64,000 bases of DNA from Aquimarina agarivorans (lineage in GTDB: Bacteria > Bacteroidota > Bacteroidia > Flavobacteriales > Flavobacteriaceae): the NCBI RefSeq assembly GCF_000218485.1, contig NZ_AFPB01000059.1:40865-104864 (forward strand), written 5' to 3'. Below the pieces are notes generated by a model. It was not told the DNA's origin, did no database searches, and saw only the letters and a program-made list of their open reading frames with translations. Shown one piece after another: positions 46,369 to 56,491 of this stretch (the stretch's first letter is position 1; each line of letters begins with the position of its first letter). The position numbers and the translations under genes are program-made.

Positions 46369-48996
46369 CTATTTTACAACAAGCTTCTTTACTTTTTTAT
46401 TGATTTCAATAAAATAAATACCACTAGATAAATTAATAGTTTCTGCAGTTGTTTGTTGATCTTGAGTGTTTATTTTAGTAATTAATCTTCCTGAGACATC
46501 AAAAATTGAAAGTGCACCGCCTGCTGTAGTATTTTCAATGGTAACCGCGTTTCCACTAGCAACCGGATTAGGGTAAAGATTCAATGGTGCTAAGGAATCA
46601 TTTAAACTTAATACTTTAGCACCAGAAACTGGTGTGCCAAATACTTCAATTTCAGCAATATTGAGTATTCCTATGCCAGTTAATTGTACTCTAACATAAC
46701 GCCCTGTAAAATTCATGCCTACACTGGTAGGTCTTTCCGCAACATCACTCTGGAAAAATACGCCCACACCTGTTTGGTTTGCAGTAGTAACAATGTCAGT
46801 TGAAATAAAGGGTTGATCAGAAATAAATAATTGATATTCACTTAACCTTTCAGCACAGCAGTCCTCTCTATTCCAAATATTAACTTGATTTATTGAAAAA
46901 CGACCACCTAAATCTATTTCAACCCAGGTATTTCCATTTTCAGCAGTATGAGAAAAATTATTTCGATTGCCATCAACAGCAAAAGACGCTTCAAGTTCAA
47001 AAAGAGTACTTGATTGGGTGGCAGTTTTATTTAATGCAATATTTGTTACAGGTGTTGGTGGGGCAGGATTTGCTACATTTATTGTAATGGTTTGTGAGCT
47101 TTCAACGCCATCATTATCCGTAGCAATTGCTTGCAAAGTATGCGAACCAGCAGTTACATTGTTTAATAAATTATCATTACTATTGCCATTATCGATACCC
47201 CAGTTGTAAGGCGATATATTTTCTTGCCTTACTAAAGTACCATCATAAAATAACCTTACGTTTGAAATAGTGCCATCAGTATCGCTTGCATTTACCGTTA
47301 CGCCAATACTAGCTTCTTGAGTAAAATTAGTTCCGTTGCTAGGATTTGTAAAACTAATTTGTGGAGGTAAGTTATCTGCAGGTGGTGTTGGTGGTGCGGG
47401 GTTTGATATGTTATAAGTAATAAGGGTATTATCGTCAGCAAAACCAGTATCATTATTTACTGACATGAATACCAAAAGTAAAATTTGATGTCCTGCATCT
47501 AAATTTGCTGATGATGGTATAGGATTAGTACCAGCCTCATCAAAACTTGCAGGTATGGTGTATGAAAAATTTGTTGTACCAGTATTTGCGGCACTACCCG
47601 GGATAGCTACGGTAAATGGGCTTGTAGCTACTTCATTACCTGATTCATCCAATTCTCTTATTTGAACAGCTACGTAATTTAGGTCTTCTTCATTTCCATT
47701 TGAAATGCCTGTGGCATAACTCAAATTAAGGTTTACGTTTTGTCCAGGTTGAAATTGAGGAGTGGCACTCCCTGCAGGAGCAAATGAACTACTATTGTTA
47801 AACGTTACTGAACGTGTTCTGTTTGTAGTTCCAACAGGAGGATTACCGCCACCACTAGCACTAACGGGTTTGTAAACACGTATCCAGTCAACTCGCATGG
47901 TATGATCAGCTCTTCGGCTTATTTCAGTATCCGTTGGGGACCTACCAGCGTCAGCCTGAAAACTTTGATCTTCAACATTGATAATGATATCCATATCTTT
48001 AGAAAATTGCCTACCATTATTTAAATGATTAAATGGATCAATTACACTTACGTTGGAAGCTGCTTGAGCAGCTTGTAAATTTGGAGCAGTAATCATTTGT
48101 TGGAATCCAGCTCTGGCACCAGTTTCAAAAAGTAATTGTCCTCCTGGTTGATCGCTTGTAACTCCCGCAGGGTAAGTAGCTTCAAATTGACCATTAATTA
48201 ACCTGCTTTGCAATGCGTTGTTGTCAACAATACGCTGTAATTGTCCGTCAATATAATACTCCAATCTTGTTGGTGAAACCCAGTATACGCCAATATTTAC
48301 GGTTCTACCGCCCCATTCTGAAATACCTTGTCTTCTCCAAAAACTGTTAAAATCGCGTGGTTGGTAATCTGTAAAAGGTTGACGTATAAATACATGATGA
48401 CTTAAATGGATGCGTTCAGCAAAAAAAGCATTCCGGCCATCATCGCCTGAGCCTCCGTAGGCTTCAATAATATCAATTTCTTCAGTATCATCAGGGCTTA
48501 ATAACCAAACATCGCTGGCCAGCATCGAATTCATTATTTGAATTCGAGTTTCTACAAAAACAGGATATTTAACTCGGTTTAAGTTTGTCATACAACCTGA
48601 TCTGGTAGCAAAGTTGTATAATTGTTCCCCACTAAAACCTCTTTTTACTTCGCCAGGAACTCTGGAGGCTATAATATTTAAAAACCCGCCTTGAACAGAA
48701 ATTTGGTTAGGAGTCCAAATAGTTGGTCCAGGCCCTTGGAAAGTGTTTGGAGCGCCGTTGGGTTGATCGTGGTAAGTATTGTACCATTTTGGTGGTTGTC
48801 CAGGAGGGCCAAAATTTACACGAGTATTGCTGGTATTAAATGTGTAATTAAAATCATCGGAAGGGGCTTCTTGCAACTGCCAAGTATTTCCGGCACCAGG
48901 ATTGGCAGGTATGGGTACGTTATCCCAATCTCGTTGAGCGAATAAACTACATGTTGAATAAAATAGTAAGAGCGAAAATAATTTAATTTTTTTCAT
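46369..48996 (-). CDS. Secreted GH16 enzyme, beta-agarase-like (copy 1, intact), with F5/8 type C and T9SS sorting domains
   Basis: An 875-residue protein starting MKKIKLFSLLLFYSTCSLFAQ (signal peptide). The GH16 domain (about 25-380) carries the catalytic ExDxxE motif EEIDIIEAYGG (E173, D175, E178) and features of the agarase/porphyranase group: SDDFNYTF, GPGPTIWTPNQIS, HLSHHVFIRQPFTDYQP, RLEYYIDGQLQRIV and MDIIINVEDQSFQADAG. Then follow a beta-sandwich module (about 400-540), a Big_9-like Ig domain (about 550-640), an F5/8 type C domain (about 660-790) and a T9SS type A sorting domain ending the protein. It should act on red-algal galactans such as agar or porphyran; the exact linkage is inferred. 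Confidence 0.88.
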   Translation of the reverse strand: MKKIKLFSLLLFYSTCSLFAQRDWDNVPIPANPGAGNTWQLQEAPSDDFNYTFNTSNTRVNFGPPGQPPKWYNTYHDQPNGAPNTFQGPGPTIWTPNQISVQGGFLNIIASRVPGEVKRGFSGEQLYNFATRSGCMTNLNRVKYPVFVETRIQIMNSMLASDVWLLSPDDTEEIDIIEAYGGSGDDGRNAFFAERIHLSHHVFIRQPFTDYQPRDFNSFWRRQGISEWGGRTVNIGVYWVSPTRLEYYIDGQLQRIVDNNALQSRLINGQFEATYPAGVTSDQPGGQLLFETGARAGFQQMITAPNLQAAQAASNVSVIDPFNHLNNGRQFSKDMDIIINVEDQSFQADAGRSPTDTEISRRADHTMRVDWIRVYKPVSASGGGNPPVGTTNRTRSVTFNNSSSFAPAGSATPQFQPGQNVNLNLSYATGISNGNEEDLNYVAVQIRELDESGNEVATSPFTVAIPGSAANTGTTNFSYTIPASFDEAGTNPIPSSANLDAGHQILLLVFMSVNNDTGFADDNTLITYNISNPAPPTPPADNLPPQISFTNPSNGTNFTQEASIGVTVNASDTDGTISNVRLFYDGTLVRQENISPYNWGIDNGNSNDNLLNNVTAGSHTLQAIATDNDGVESSQTITINVANPAPPTPVTNIALNKTATQSSTLFELEASFAVDGNRNNFSHTAENGNTWVEIDLGGRFSINQVNIWNREDCCAERLSEYQLFISDQPFISTDIVTTANQTGVGVFFQSDVAERPTSVGMNFTGRYVRVQLTGIGILNIAEIEVFGTPVSGAKVLSLNDSLAPLNLYPNPVASGNAVTIENTTAGGALSIFDVSGRLITKINTQDQQTTAETINLSSGIYFIEINKKVKKLVVK

Positions 48997-49336
48997 TTTT
49001 TTGTGTTTAATTTTATGAAATTGTTTCATACCATTTCTGACTTTAAATTTCTCATGCAAAATGTTTTTTTCTTGTCAGAAGAAAAAAATCCTAGTTTGTA
49101 TTTGAGAACTTTATTGTCAGCTCTAGTATTAGATAAAATAAACGATAAAAAATGTTGTTTTGTTAGATTGTATCTGCAAACGCTAATACTTTATTATCAA
49201 TTTTTGAATTTAAATGTTAAGTTTTTATTATATAATAAAATAGCACAAAAAAACCGAAGTTCAAAAGGGCTTCGGTTTTTTGAAAATTAGCGAATTTAGT
49301 TTTAAGAATTAGTGTTTAGAAAAACAAACTATTAGT
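48997..49336. other. Intergenic region between the two GH16 genes
   Basis: 340 bp. It holds the upstream region of copy 1 and the terminator of copy 2 at 49247-49282. A 95-codon plus-strand frame crosses it but runs into the terminator hairpin and is not credible as a gene. Confidence 0.55.
49247..49282 (-). terminator. Terminator of the second GH16 gene
   Basis: Stem AAAAAAACCGAAG / CTTCGGTTTTTTG with a 10-base loop. The minus strand ends in a T run, so it terminates the GH16 copy 2 transcript about 55 bp beyond its stop. Confidence 0.85.
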
Positions 49337-52073
49337 TTAGTTAACAATCAATTTTTTTATTTGATTGTTTAAAGAGATAAAATAAAGTCCGCTTGATAGT
49401 GCTGAAACATCTATAGTGGTATGATTTTGTTGCATAGTTGTGTTAATTAATAATCTTCCTGCAAAATCTATCCCTTTAATAGTATTGCCTTCCAAAGTGT
49501 TTTCAACAGTTATATGGTTTCCTTTACTTACAGGATTTGGATAAAAATTTAGCTTTTCAACTGAATTACTTAAATTATCAGTAGTTAAAATTTTTGCACT
49601 AGTAGTCACAGAAGTTCCAAATACCTCAATTTCAGCAGGGTGAAGAATATCTGTGCCTATTAATTGAATACGTACATAGCGTCCTATAAAATTCATACCA
49701 ACGCTTGTAGGTCTTTCGGCAACATCATTTTGGAAAAATACGCCCACACCTGTTTGGTTGGCAGTAGTAACAATATCTGTTGAAGAAAAAGGCTGATCTG
49801 AAATAAATAATTGGTATTCGCTTAATCGATCCTCACAACAATCTTCTCTATTCCAAATATTTACTTGGCTAATGTTGTATCGTTCTCCAAGGTCTATTTC
49901 AATCCAAGCATTGGCATCTTCATCAGTATGTGAAAAGTTTTCGGTGTCACCATCGTTTGCAAAAGAAGCTGTTAACCCAAAAAGTGTACCGGATTGCGTA
50001 GCTGTTTTGTTTAAAGCAACATTGGTAACCGATGCTATTGATGCTCCAGGATTTGGAGCAGGAGCAGGAGTAGGATTCGTTGGTGCTGTTGCTGTTGGGT
50101 TTGTTACACTGATAGTGATAGTTTCAGTAGTGATGTTTCCATCATTATCTATTGCAACGGCAGTTAATGTATGATTTCCTGCAGTTAAATTATTTAGTAA
50201 ATTATCATTGCTGCCTGGATTATCTGCACCCCAGTTGTAAGGAGTTATATTTTCTTGACGGATAAAAGTTCCGTCAAATGATAAGCGTACATTGCTAATA
50301 TTGCCATCAATATCAGTAGCATTTACTGTTACTCCTAGATTTTCACCAACACTAAAATTGCTCCCATTACCTAGATTGGTAAAGGATACTTGTGGATTGC
50401 TATTGGTTGCCACAGGATTTGGACTTGGTGCAGGTGCTACAGGCGCAGGAGCAGCTGGTGTTGCATTTGTACTGCCATTATTGATGTAAGTAATTGTTGT
50501 TGAGGTATCGGCAAAAGCAGTATAGTTATCAACTGACATAAACAAAATCATTAATAATTGGTGGCCATCTTCTAGTTCGTCTGATGACGGTATTGGGAGA
50601 TTACCTTCTTCATCAAAAGTTGTGGGAATGGTGTAGGCAAAATTAGCAATACCTTGATTGGCTAAATCTGGAGTTCTGTCAATGTCTACAACAGCGGTAA
50701 AAGGACTAGAGGCTACTTCCTCACCATCTTCATCTATTTCTCTTATAAGAACGGCTACATAATTAATTGCTTCTTCTTCACCATTTTCGCTACCCGTAGC
50801 ATAATTTAAACTTAAGCTTACTTCTTCACCAGCTGTAAATTCTGGATCAATAGCGCCGCTAGGAGCAAATAAATTTCTGTTAGTAAACTCTAAAGAACGA
50901 TCTCTATCAGTGTTTACAGGGATATTTTGAGGACCATTTACTGATACAGGTTTGTACACTCGAATCCAGTCTACTCTCATGATATTGTCTTGAGGTCTGC
51001 CTATTTCATCATCAGTGGGAGTGCGTCCTGCGTCAGCTTGAAAACTTTGATCTTCAACATTGATAATGATATCCATTTCTTTTGAAAACTGTCTTCCGTT
51101 TTGCAAATGGTTAAAAGGATCAATTACACTTACGTTTGATAAACGTTTTGCTTCAGCTAAACTAGGCGCAGTATTCATCAATTGGAAGCCACGTAAATTT
51201 GGATCAAAAAGTAATTCGCCTGTTCGCCCCAGTGCTGGTTACGCCAGCAGGATAAGTGGCTTGGAAAGTTTCGTCAATAAGTCTTGATTCTACAGCATTG
51301 TTATGCACAATACGCTGTAACTGACCATCTATATAATATTCTAATCTTGTAGGAGGTACCCAGTAAACTCCAATATTTACTGTTCTGCCACCCCACTGGC
51401 TTACAGCACGTCTTCTCCAAAAACTATTGATGTTTCTTGGTTGATAATCTCTAAAAGGTTGTCTAATGAACACGTGGTGACTTAAATGAATGCGTTCAGC
51501 AAAAAATTGATTACGCCCATCATCTCGAGTACCTCCGTAGGCCTCAATAATGTCAATTTCTTGAGTATCATCAGGACTAAGAAGCCATACATCAGATGCA
51601 AGCATGGAGTTCATTATTTGTACTCTGGCTTCAGCATATACGGGATAAATTACTCTATTTAAGCTAGTCATGCAACCACTACGTGAAGCAGCATCATAAG
51701 TTTGTACATTGTTTACTATTTTGGCTTCTCCCCGAATACGTGATGCAATGATATTTAAAGTTCCACCACTTACTGAAACATGATCTCTGGTCCAAATTGT
51801 TGGCCCAGGTCCAGGGAACGTATTCGGTCTGCCATCGGGCTGATCATGGTATTGATTGTACCATTTTGCAGCTTGGCCAGGAGGGCCAAAATTTGCTCGG
51901 TTCATGGTAGCTTCAAAAGTATAATTAAAATCGTCAGAAACTGCCTCTTGTAATTCCCAAACTCTGCCCGAACCAGCATTAGGTGCTATAGGTACATTGT
52001 CCCAATCGCGCTGGGCAGTTAATGTAAGAGATAATGGAAATAAAAATAATAGTAAAAATCTTAAATTGATCAT
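49337..52073 (-). pseudogene. Secreted GH16 enzyme, beta-agarase-like (copy 2), split by a frameshift at a G4 run
   Basis: Paralogue of copy 1 with the same domain order. The N-terminal piece (52073-51204) has a signal peptide and the catalytic motif QEIDIIEAYGG (E172, D174, E177) and stops after PAGVTSTGANRRITF. The C-terminal piece continues in the next frame (GELLFDPNLRGFQL) to 49337 with the Ig-like, F5/8 type C and T9SS domains. Removing one base from CCCC at 51227-51230 (plus strand) gives an unbroken protein of about 911 residues. F5/8 domains of the two copies are almost identical (CSTDIVTTANQTGVGVFF-type), so the pair arose by tandem duplication. Either a true null or a sequencing error. 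Confidence 0.83.
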
Positions 52074-52582
52074 AGCACGATTTTAGTTAATGAAAATGTT
52101 TTCGTAAGTGTGTTTGTGTTAAGTTTGTATTTAGGTCATAAAAAAACATAAAAAATGACGTAATTATTAATTTTAAGGATTTATATTTGGTTAAATCATA
52201 ATAAACTATGCTTTTACTAAAAGTGATATACTGTATAAATTTTTGGTTTTGAATGCCTTAATTGAAGTGAAATTGATAAACCTAAAAATGTTAATTGTAT
52301 AAAAGTAGTACAACTGACGGGGCTTCAGCTGTAGGAAGCTCTAGGTAATTTTATGAAATTGCAGTCCATTTTTTATGTAATTAGACACTGAAAAAGCATC
52401 AAATTGTGTAAAATGAATCGTAGTTGCTAATTTATAATGAGTTTTTGACTCGTTAAGGAAGCTTTAAAAAAGGATATTTTGTAGGTGATTTCCTAAAATT
52501 TGAGTTAGAATACTACTCTATTAAAGTTCGATTTATTTAATAAAATTTGACAGTAATGGCATTTTTTTGGATAGGAAGGCAA
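52074..52582. other. 509-bp intergenic region
   Basis: I see no open frame with coding character, no strong hairpin, and no dispersed repeat here. It contains the upstream region of GH16 copy 2 and the end of the mgtE region. Confidence 0.5.
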
Positions 52583-53932
52583 TTAAAACCCGAGTATTAC
52601 TTTTGAAATATAAAAGAATAAAAAAATACCAAAAATATCATTACTGGTTGTTATAAATGGTCCCGTAGCTATGGCAGGGTCAACACCTCTTTTATCAAGA
52701 ATTATGGGAACAAAAGTTCCAATTAGTGATGCTATTATGATTACGGATAGCATTGAAATAGCAATAGTAAAACTCACTAAAGGTTGTTGACCAACCAAAA
52801 AGCCAAATAAAATAACAAGTAGGCCTAAGGCAATACCGTTGATCAAACTTAAACTAACTTCCTTAAATAGTCTATTTAATAAACTCCCCTTTACATTATC
52901 GTTGGCAAGACCTTGAACTATTATGGCACTAGATTGTACACCAACATTCCCTGCCATGGCTGCAATTAATGGAGTAAAAAAGAAAAGCACCGGAAAGCTT
53001 TCTAAGGCATTTTCAAAACCTTTCATAATATATACACTCCCTAACCCTCCAAATAAACCCAAAACTAACCAAGGTAAACGGGCTCTTGTTAAGTCAAGTA
53101 TATTGTCATCAGCTTCAACATCGCTGGAAATACCCGCGGCTAGTTGGTAGTCTTTTTCAGCTTCGTCTTTAATAAAATCAACAATGTCATCAATGGTAAT
53201 TCGCCCTACTAATCTTCCAATTTCATCAATAACTGGAATAGCTTCCAGGTCGTATTTTTGCATGATTCTTGCTACTTCTTCATTTTCGGTAGTAACCGAA
53301 ACAAAATCGACCTTTGGGATGTATACCTGAGCAATATTATAATTTGATGGAGCCACCATTAAATCCTTTAAAGATAAGCGACCTTTTAATTTTTCAGAAT
53401 TGTCTACCACATAAATAGAATGCACACGAGTCACATTTTCCGCCTGCGATCTAATTTCATTTAAACAACGGGTAACAGACCAGTTTTCATTTACGCTAAC
53501 CAATTCTTTAGCCATTAGTCCACCAGCGGTATCATCTTCATACCTGAGTAGGTCTACAATATTTTCGGCATGATCTTCGTCTTCAATTTCGGCAATTACA
53601 TTTTCAATACGATCAACAGGAAGTTCATTTATAATATCTGCGGCATCATCGGTGTCAAGTTCTTCAAGTTCTTCGGCAATTTCTTTTGCTGAAAGTTTTT
53701 TTAAAATATCCTCCCTAAAGTCTTCCTCTACTTCCATTAAAGCTTCTGAAGTTTTTTCGGCATCCAGAATTTTTACTAAATAAGTAGCTTCATCACTGGT
53801 TAAGGTTTGAAAAATCTCCGCCAAGTCAGCAAAATGGAAATCATTGTATAAACTCCTTAAGCGTGATTCGTTCTCATTTTTAATGAATTCTTTGATTTCA
53901 TCAGTAAGTTCTTTTGTAAGTTCAAAAGCCAT
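52583..53932 (-). CDS. mgtE: Magnesium transporter MgtE
   Basis: A 449-residue Mg2+ channel. The N-terminal MgtE_N helical domain (about residues 20-130, rich in LEELDTDDAADIINELP-type acidic repeats) is followed by two CBS domains (about 135-255; RVHSIYVVDNSEKLKGRLSL, AIPVIDEIGRLVGRI) and five membrane helices (about 285-448; FFFTPLIAAMAGNVGVQSSAIIVQG, the pore-lining GNVGxQ motif). The CBS domains sense intracellular Mg2+ and gate the channel. Length and layout are normal. Confidence 0.95.
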   Translation of the reverse strand: MAFELTKELTDEIKEFIKNENESRLRSLYNDFHFADLAEIFQTLTSDEATYLVKILDAEKTSEALMEVEEDFREDILKKLSAKEIAEELEELDTDDAADIINELPVDRIENVIAEIEDEDHAENIVDLLRYEDDTAGGLMAKELVSVNENWSVTRCLNEIRSQAENVTRVHSIYVVDNSEKLKGRLSLKDLMVAPSNYNIAQVYIPKVDFVSVTTENEEVARIMQKYDLEAIPVIDEIGRLVGRITIDDIVDFIKDEAEKDYQLAAGISSDVEADDNILDLTRARLPWLVLGLFGGLGSVYIMKGFENALESFPVLFFFTPLIAAMAGNVGVQSSAIIVQGLANDNVKGSLLNRLFKEVSLSLINGIALGLLVILFGFLVGQQPLVSFTIAISMLSVIIIASLIGTFVPIILDKRGVDPAIATGPFITTSNDIFGIFLFFYISKVILGF

Positions 53933-54226
53933 AGCTTATCCGATTAGTAGATTGGTAATTTGTCAGTAAAGATACTTACTTATCATTGAGTGGGAAGTTT
54001 TTTTTCAGCAAAAAAATATTAAGAAATTTAAATCAATAAGTTCGTTTTATTAAAGTATCAGCATAACTTATGGTAAATGACTATTTTAAGCGCGTTCATT
54101 TAACATAAATTAATAATTTATTTAATTATATATCGATTTGTTAAAGGTGTTAAACTTGCTTAAAAAGCTGAAATTAAGCTACTATAACAGTGTATGTTTA
54201 AATCAAATTAATAAAACAACTAAATT

Positions 54227-54781
54227 ATGAAAAACAAAATTTTGGCCTGTGGCAGTTTGGCTATAGCACTATTAGGATTCGTATCATGCGAAAAAGACAA
54301 TGAATCATTGGATAATGTAACCATTGAAAATGTACAACAATCGAGTGCCAAAGCACTTAAATTGAATACAGCTATAGAAGTTGCAATTAATAAATTTAAT
54401 TATAACTTGATTACATTTTTTCCTGGTTTGACTGAACCAGCAGGCGGAACAGATACTGTTTCTGTAAAAGGAAATGAGTTGGTTTGGGAACAAGATTCAT
54501 TTCCTAAAAGAAATGCAGAAAGCTTAAAAGAAAATGCAGTTAAAAAGGTAGTTATTAACGGTAGCGAAGTAAGCTTTACATTAAATTTAATACAGCCAGA
54601 AACTGCCGAAGCAACTGAAATTGTAAAGCTTGGGAATTTTGTAGATAAGGTTACAGGAAAATCAATTACAACACCAATTGAAAGTTTTACTATTGATTAC
54701 CGCCAAAGACATGATTATGTATTTACAGTTGGATTTTCAAAAAGAAGGTTTGTAGGTTCAAAAAAACTTGCAAATTTCTAA
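54227..54781 (+). CDS. Hypothetical lipoprotein
   Basis: A 184-residue protein with a lipoprotein signal (MKNKILACGSLAIALLGFVSC, cysteine 21). The mature part is beta-rich with no domain I recognise (for example VEVAINKFNYNLITFF, KVVINGSEVSFTLNL). It stands alone between the divergent mgtE gene and a repeat-rich gap. Function unknown. Confidence 0.6.
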   Translation: MKNKILACGSLAIALLGFVSCEKDNESLDNVTIENVQQSSAKALKLNTAIEVAINKFNYNLITFFPGLTEPAGGTDTVSVKGNELVWEQDSFPKRNAESLKENAVKKVVINGSEVSFTLNLIQPETAEATEIVKLGNFVDKVTGKSITTPIESFTIDYRQRHDYVFTVGFSKRRFVGSKKLANF

Positions 54782-55110
54782 ATAGTTTTAAAGGATGATG
54801 TTGCTATTAGATTACTAGATCAAGAACAATTTTTTTATGCAGAAAAAAGTAAATGTTTAGATTGAGTTTGAACGTTGTTTTTTAAAGTATAATAAATTTT
54901 TCTTTTGGGTAATTTATACCGATTCTGATTTTAAATGACTCAAATAAAAATTCAGTATTTTTTGTTTAGATAAGAAGAAAAAAACAAAAGCGTAACTAAG
55001 GCTACGATGGCATTTTATTTTGAAGTGTCAAGCAAAAAAGAACTATTTTAAATGGAATATGTAACTTCAAAAGTAATATAATAGGACATATTTGATTGAC
55101 GTGTGTAAAC
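54782..55110. other. Repeat-bearing intergenic region
   Basis: No gene. It contains dispersed repeat copy 2 (54917-54969), a decayed terminator-like GCGTAACTAAGGCTACG (about 54989-55005), and GTCAAGCAAAAAAGAAC (55027) resembling 6490-6507. Confidence 0.55.
54917..54969 (+). repeat. Dispersed intergenic repeat (53 bp), copy 2
   Basis: Starts TACCGATTCTGATTTTAA and aligns without gaps to 29941-29993; both contain ACTCAAATAA. A partial copy is at 27261. Confidence 0.5.
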
Positions 55111-55148
55111 AAAAGCACTATTCAAAATTAATTTTGAATAGTGCTTTT
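55111..55148 (-). terminator. Terminator of rsmA
   Basis: An 18-bp near-perfect palindrome, AAAAGCACTATTCAAAAT / ATTTTGAATAGTGCTTTT, about 22 bp after the rsmA stop. T-rich on both sides. Confidence 0.85.
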
Positions 55149-55170
55149 ACATTTATAGTAAAGTTTAAAA

Positions 55171-56033
55171 TTACTCAGAAACCTGTATAATTTGTGTTAA
55201 TTTTATAAAATCGGTTACGGCCAATTGTTCGGGTCTTTTTTGTAGTAAATCATTTGCTGCCTGTTCTAAGGGAATCTCAAAAGATTTTAAACTATTTCGC
55301 AGGGTTTTTCTGCGCTGATTAAAAGCTTGCTTAACCACGGATTTAAATAACTTTTCGTCGCAGGGTAGGGTGTAGTTTTGTTTTCTAATCAATCTAAGTA
55401 TGCCACTATCTACTTTAGGAGGGGGGTTAAATACTTCAGGGTCAACCGTAAATAAATATTCTGCGTCAAAATAAGCTTGGGTGATAACGGAAAGTATACC
55501 ATAGGTTTTACTACCTTCTTTTTCGCAGATACGTTTAGCAACTTCTTTTTGAAACATCCCAGTAAATTCGGGGATCAAATGCCTATATTCAATAGCTTTA
55601 AAAACAATTTGTGATGAAATGTTATAAGGAAAATTTCCAGTAATGGCAAAGGGGGCTCCATTAAACAAGGAGGTTAAATCAAACTTTAAAAAGTCGGCTT
55701 CAACAACTTTAAAAGAAGCAGTGTTATTAATTTTTTCGGCATGCTCAATAGCAAAATGAGTATTTAAATAGGTAATAGATTCAGTATCTAAATCCATAGC
55801 AATTAAATTAATGCCATTACTTAAAATATATTTGGTAAGCACTCCTGTACCAGGGCCTATTTCAACAATATTTTCATATCCATTTAAGGTAAGTGTTTTG
55901 CCAATTTTTAGTGCCACTGATTCATCGGTTAAAAAATGCTGACCTAAATGTTTTTTAGCCCTTACGGGAGAAGTACTCCCTTTTTTTAAATCATCCTTAT
56001 GGTATTTTTTTTCTTTTTAGGTGAATTTTTCAT
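55171..56033 (-). CDS. rsmA: 16S rRNA (adenine1518-N6/adenine1519-N6)-dimethyltransferase, N-terminus frameshifted
   Basis: Dimethylates two adjacent adenines near the 3' end of 16S rRNA. The open frame from a GTG at 55917 already contains [14 protein letters not shown] (SAM binding) and the catalytic NFPYNIS. The conserved N-terminus is in the same frame just before it ([22 protein letters not shown]), but without a start codon; an ATG at 56031-56033 is in another frame and would be joined by one extra base in the T8 run at 56005-56012. It gives [18 protein letters not shown]. This ATG overlaps the stop of the upstream gene (ATGA), so the repaired start is believable. Essential-type gene, so an error is likelier than a true break. 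Confidence 0.85.
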
Positions 56034-56338
56034 TGCTCGCTAATCACTTTTAATGTCGTGCTAAAATCTACGTATTGCCCTCTGAATTTAGTGTGTTTTT
56101 GAAGGATGCTGGGTTGATCTTCTTCAAAAAAACGATCTAATAAAGTTTTACTATGAGTAAAGTACTGCGTGCTGTAAGTAATACCTCCCATTTCTTCGTC
56201 AACTTCAACTTGAGTCATAATTGCCTTATGAAATTTGTTTGTAGCAATCATGTTCGGAATAAAGGTGTCGTTCATCCATAAAAGCCAATCTTTTTCAATT
56301 TCTTCAGAAATGTTTGTGGTTATATTAAAAATATACAT
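56030..56338 (-). CDS. DUF4286 family protein
   Basis: A 102-residue protein starting MYIFNITTNISEEIEKDWLLWM, the typical DUF4286 start, with later QVEVDEEMGGITYSTQYF. The ferredoxin-like dimeric alpha-beta fold is expected for the family. Function is not known. An upstream in-frame start at 56401 would add 21 residues with no family similarity, so I take the ATG at 56338. The stop overlaps the (repaired) rsmA start by ATGA, indicating an operon with rsmA. Confidence 0.8.
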   Translation of the reverse strand: MYIFNITTNISEEIEKDWLLWMNDTFIPNMIATNKFHKAIMTQVEVDEEMGGITYSTQYFTHSKTLLDRFFEEDQPSILQKHTKFRGQYVDFSTTLKVISEQ

Positions 56339-56491
56339 AAGAGCTAATTTTGAAGGCAAAGGTAAGCATTTGCTAAGCGGTAACATATGAAATAAAATCA
56401 ATGGTATTTTTACGAAATGTAAAAACTAATGTAAGTAACAGATGTGCAATTCGTACTAAAGGTTGTGAATAAAATATTAAACAAAAAAATA

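Noticed and set aside
49003..49290. 95-codon plus-strand frame between the GH16 genes
   Set aside because: It crosses the terminator hairpin at 49247-49282 and has no family resemblance.
54989..55006. GCGTAACTAAGGCTACG as a terminator
   Set aside because: The stem is broken by mismatches and there is no T run; no gene ends near it. It looks like a decayed relative of the 46296 terminator.
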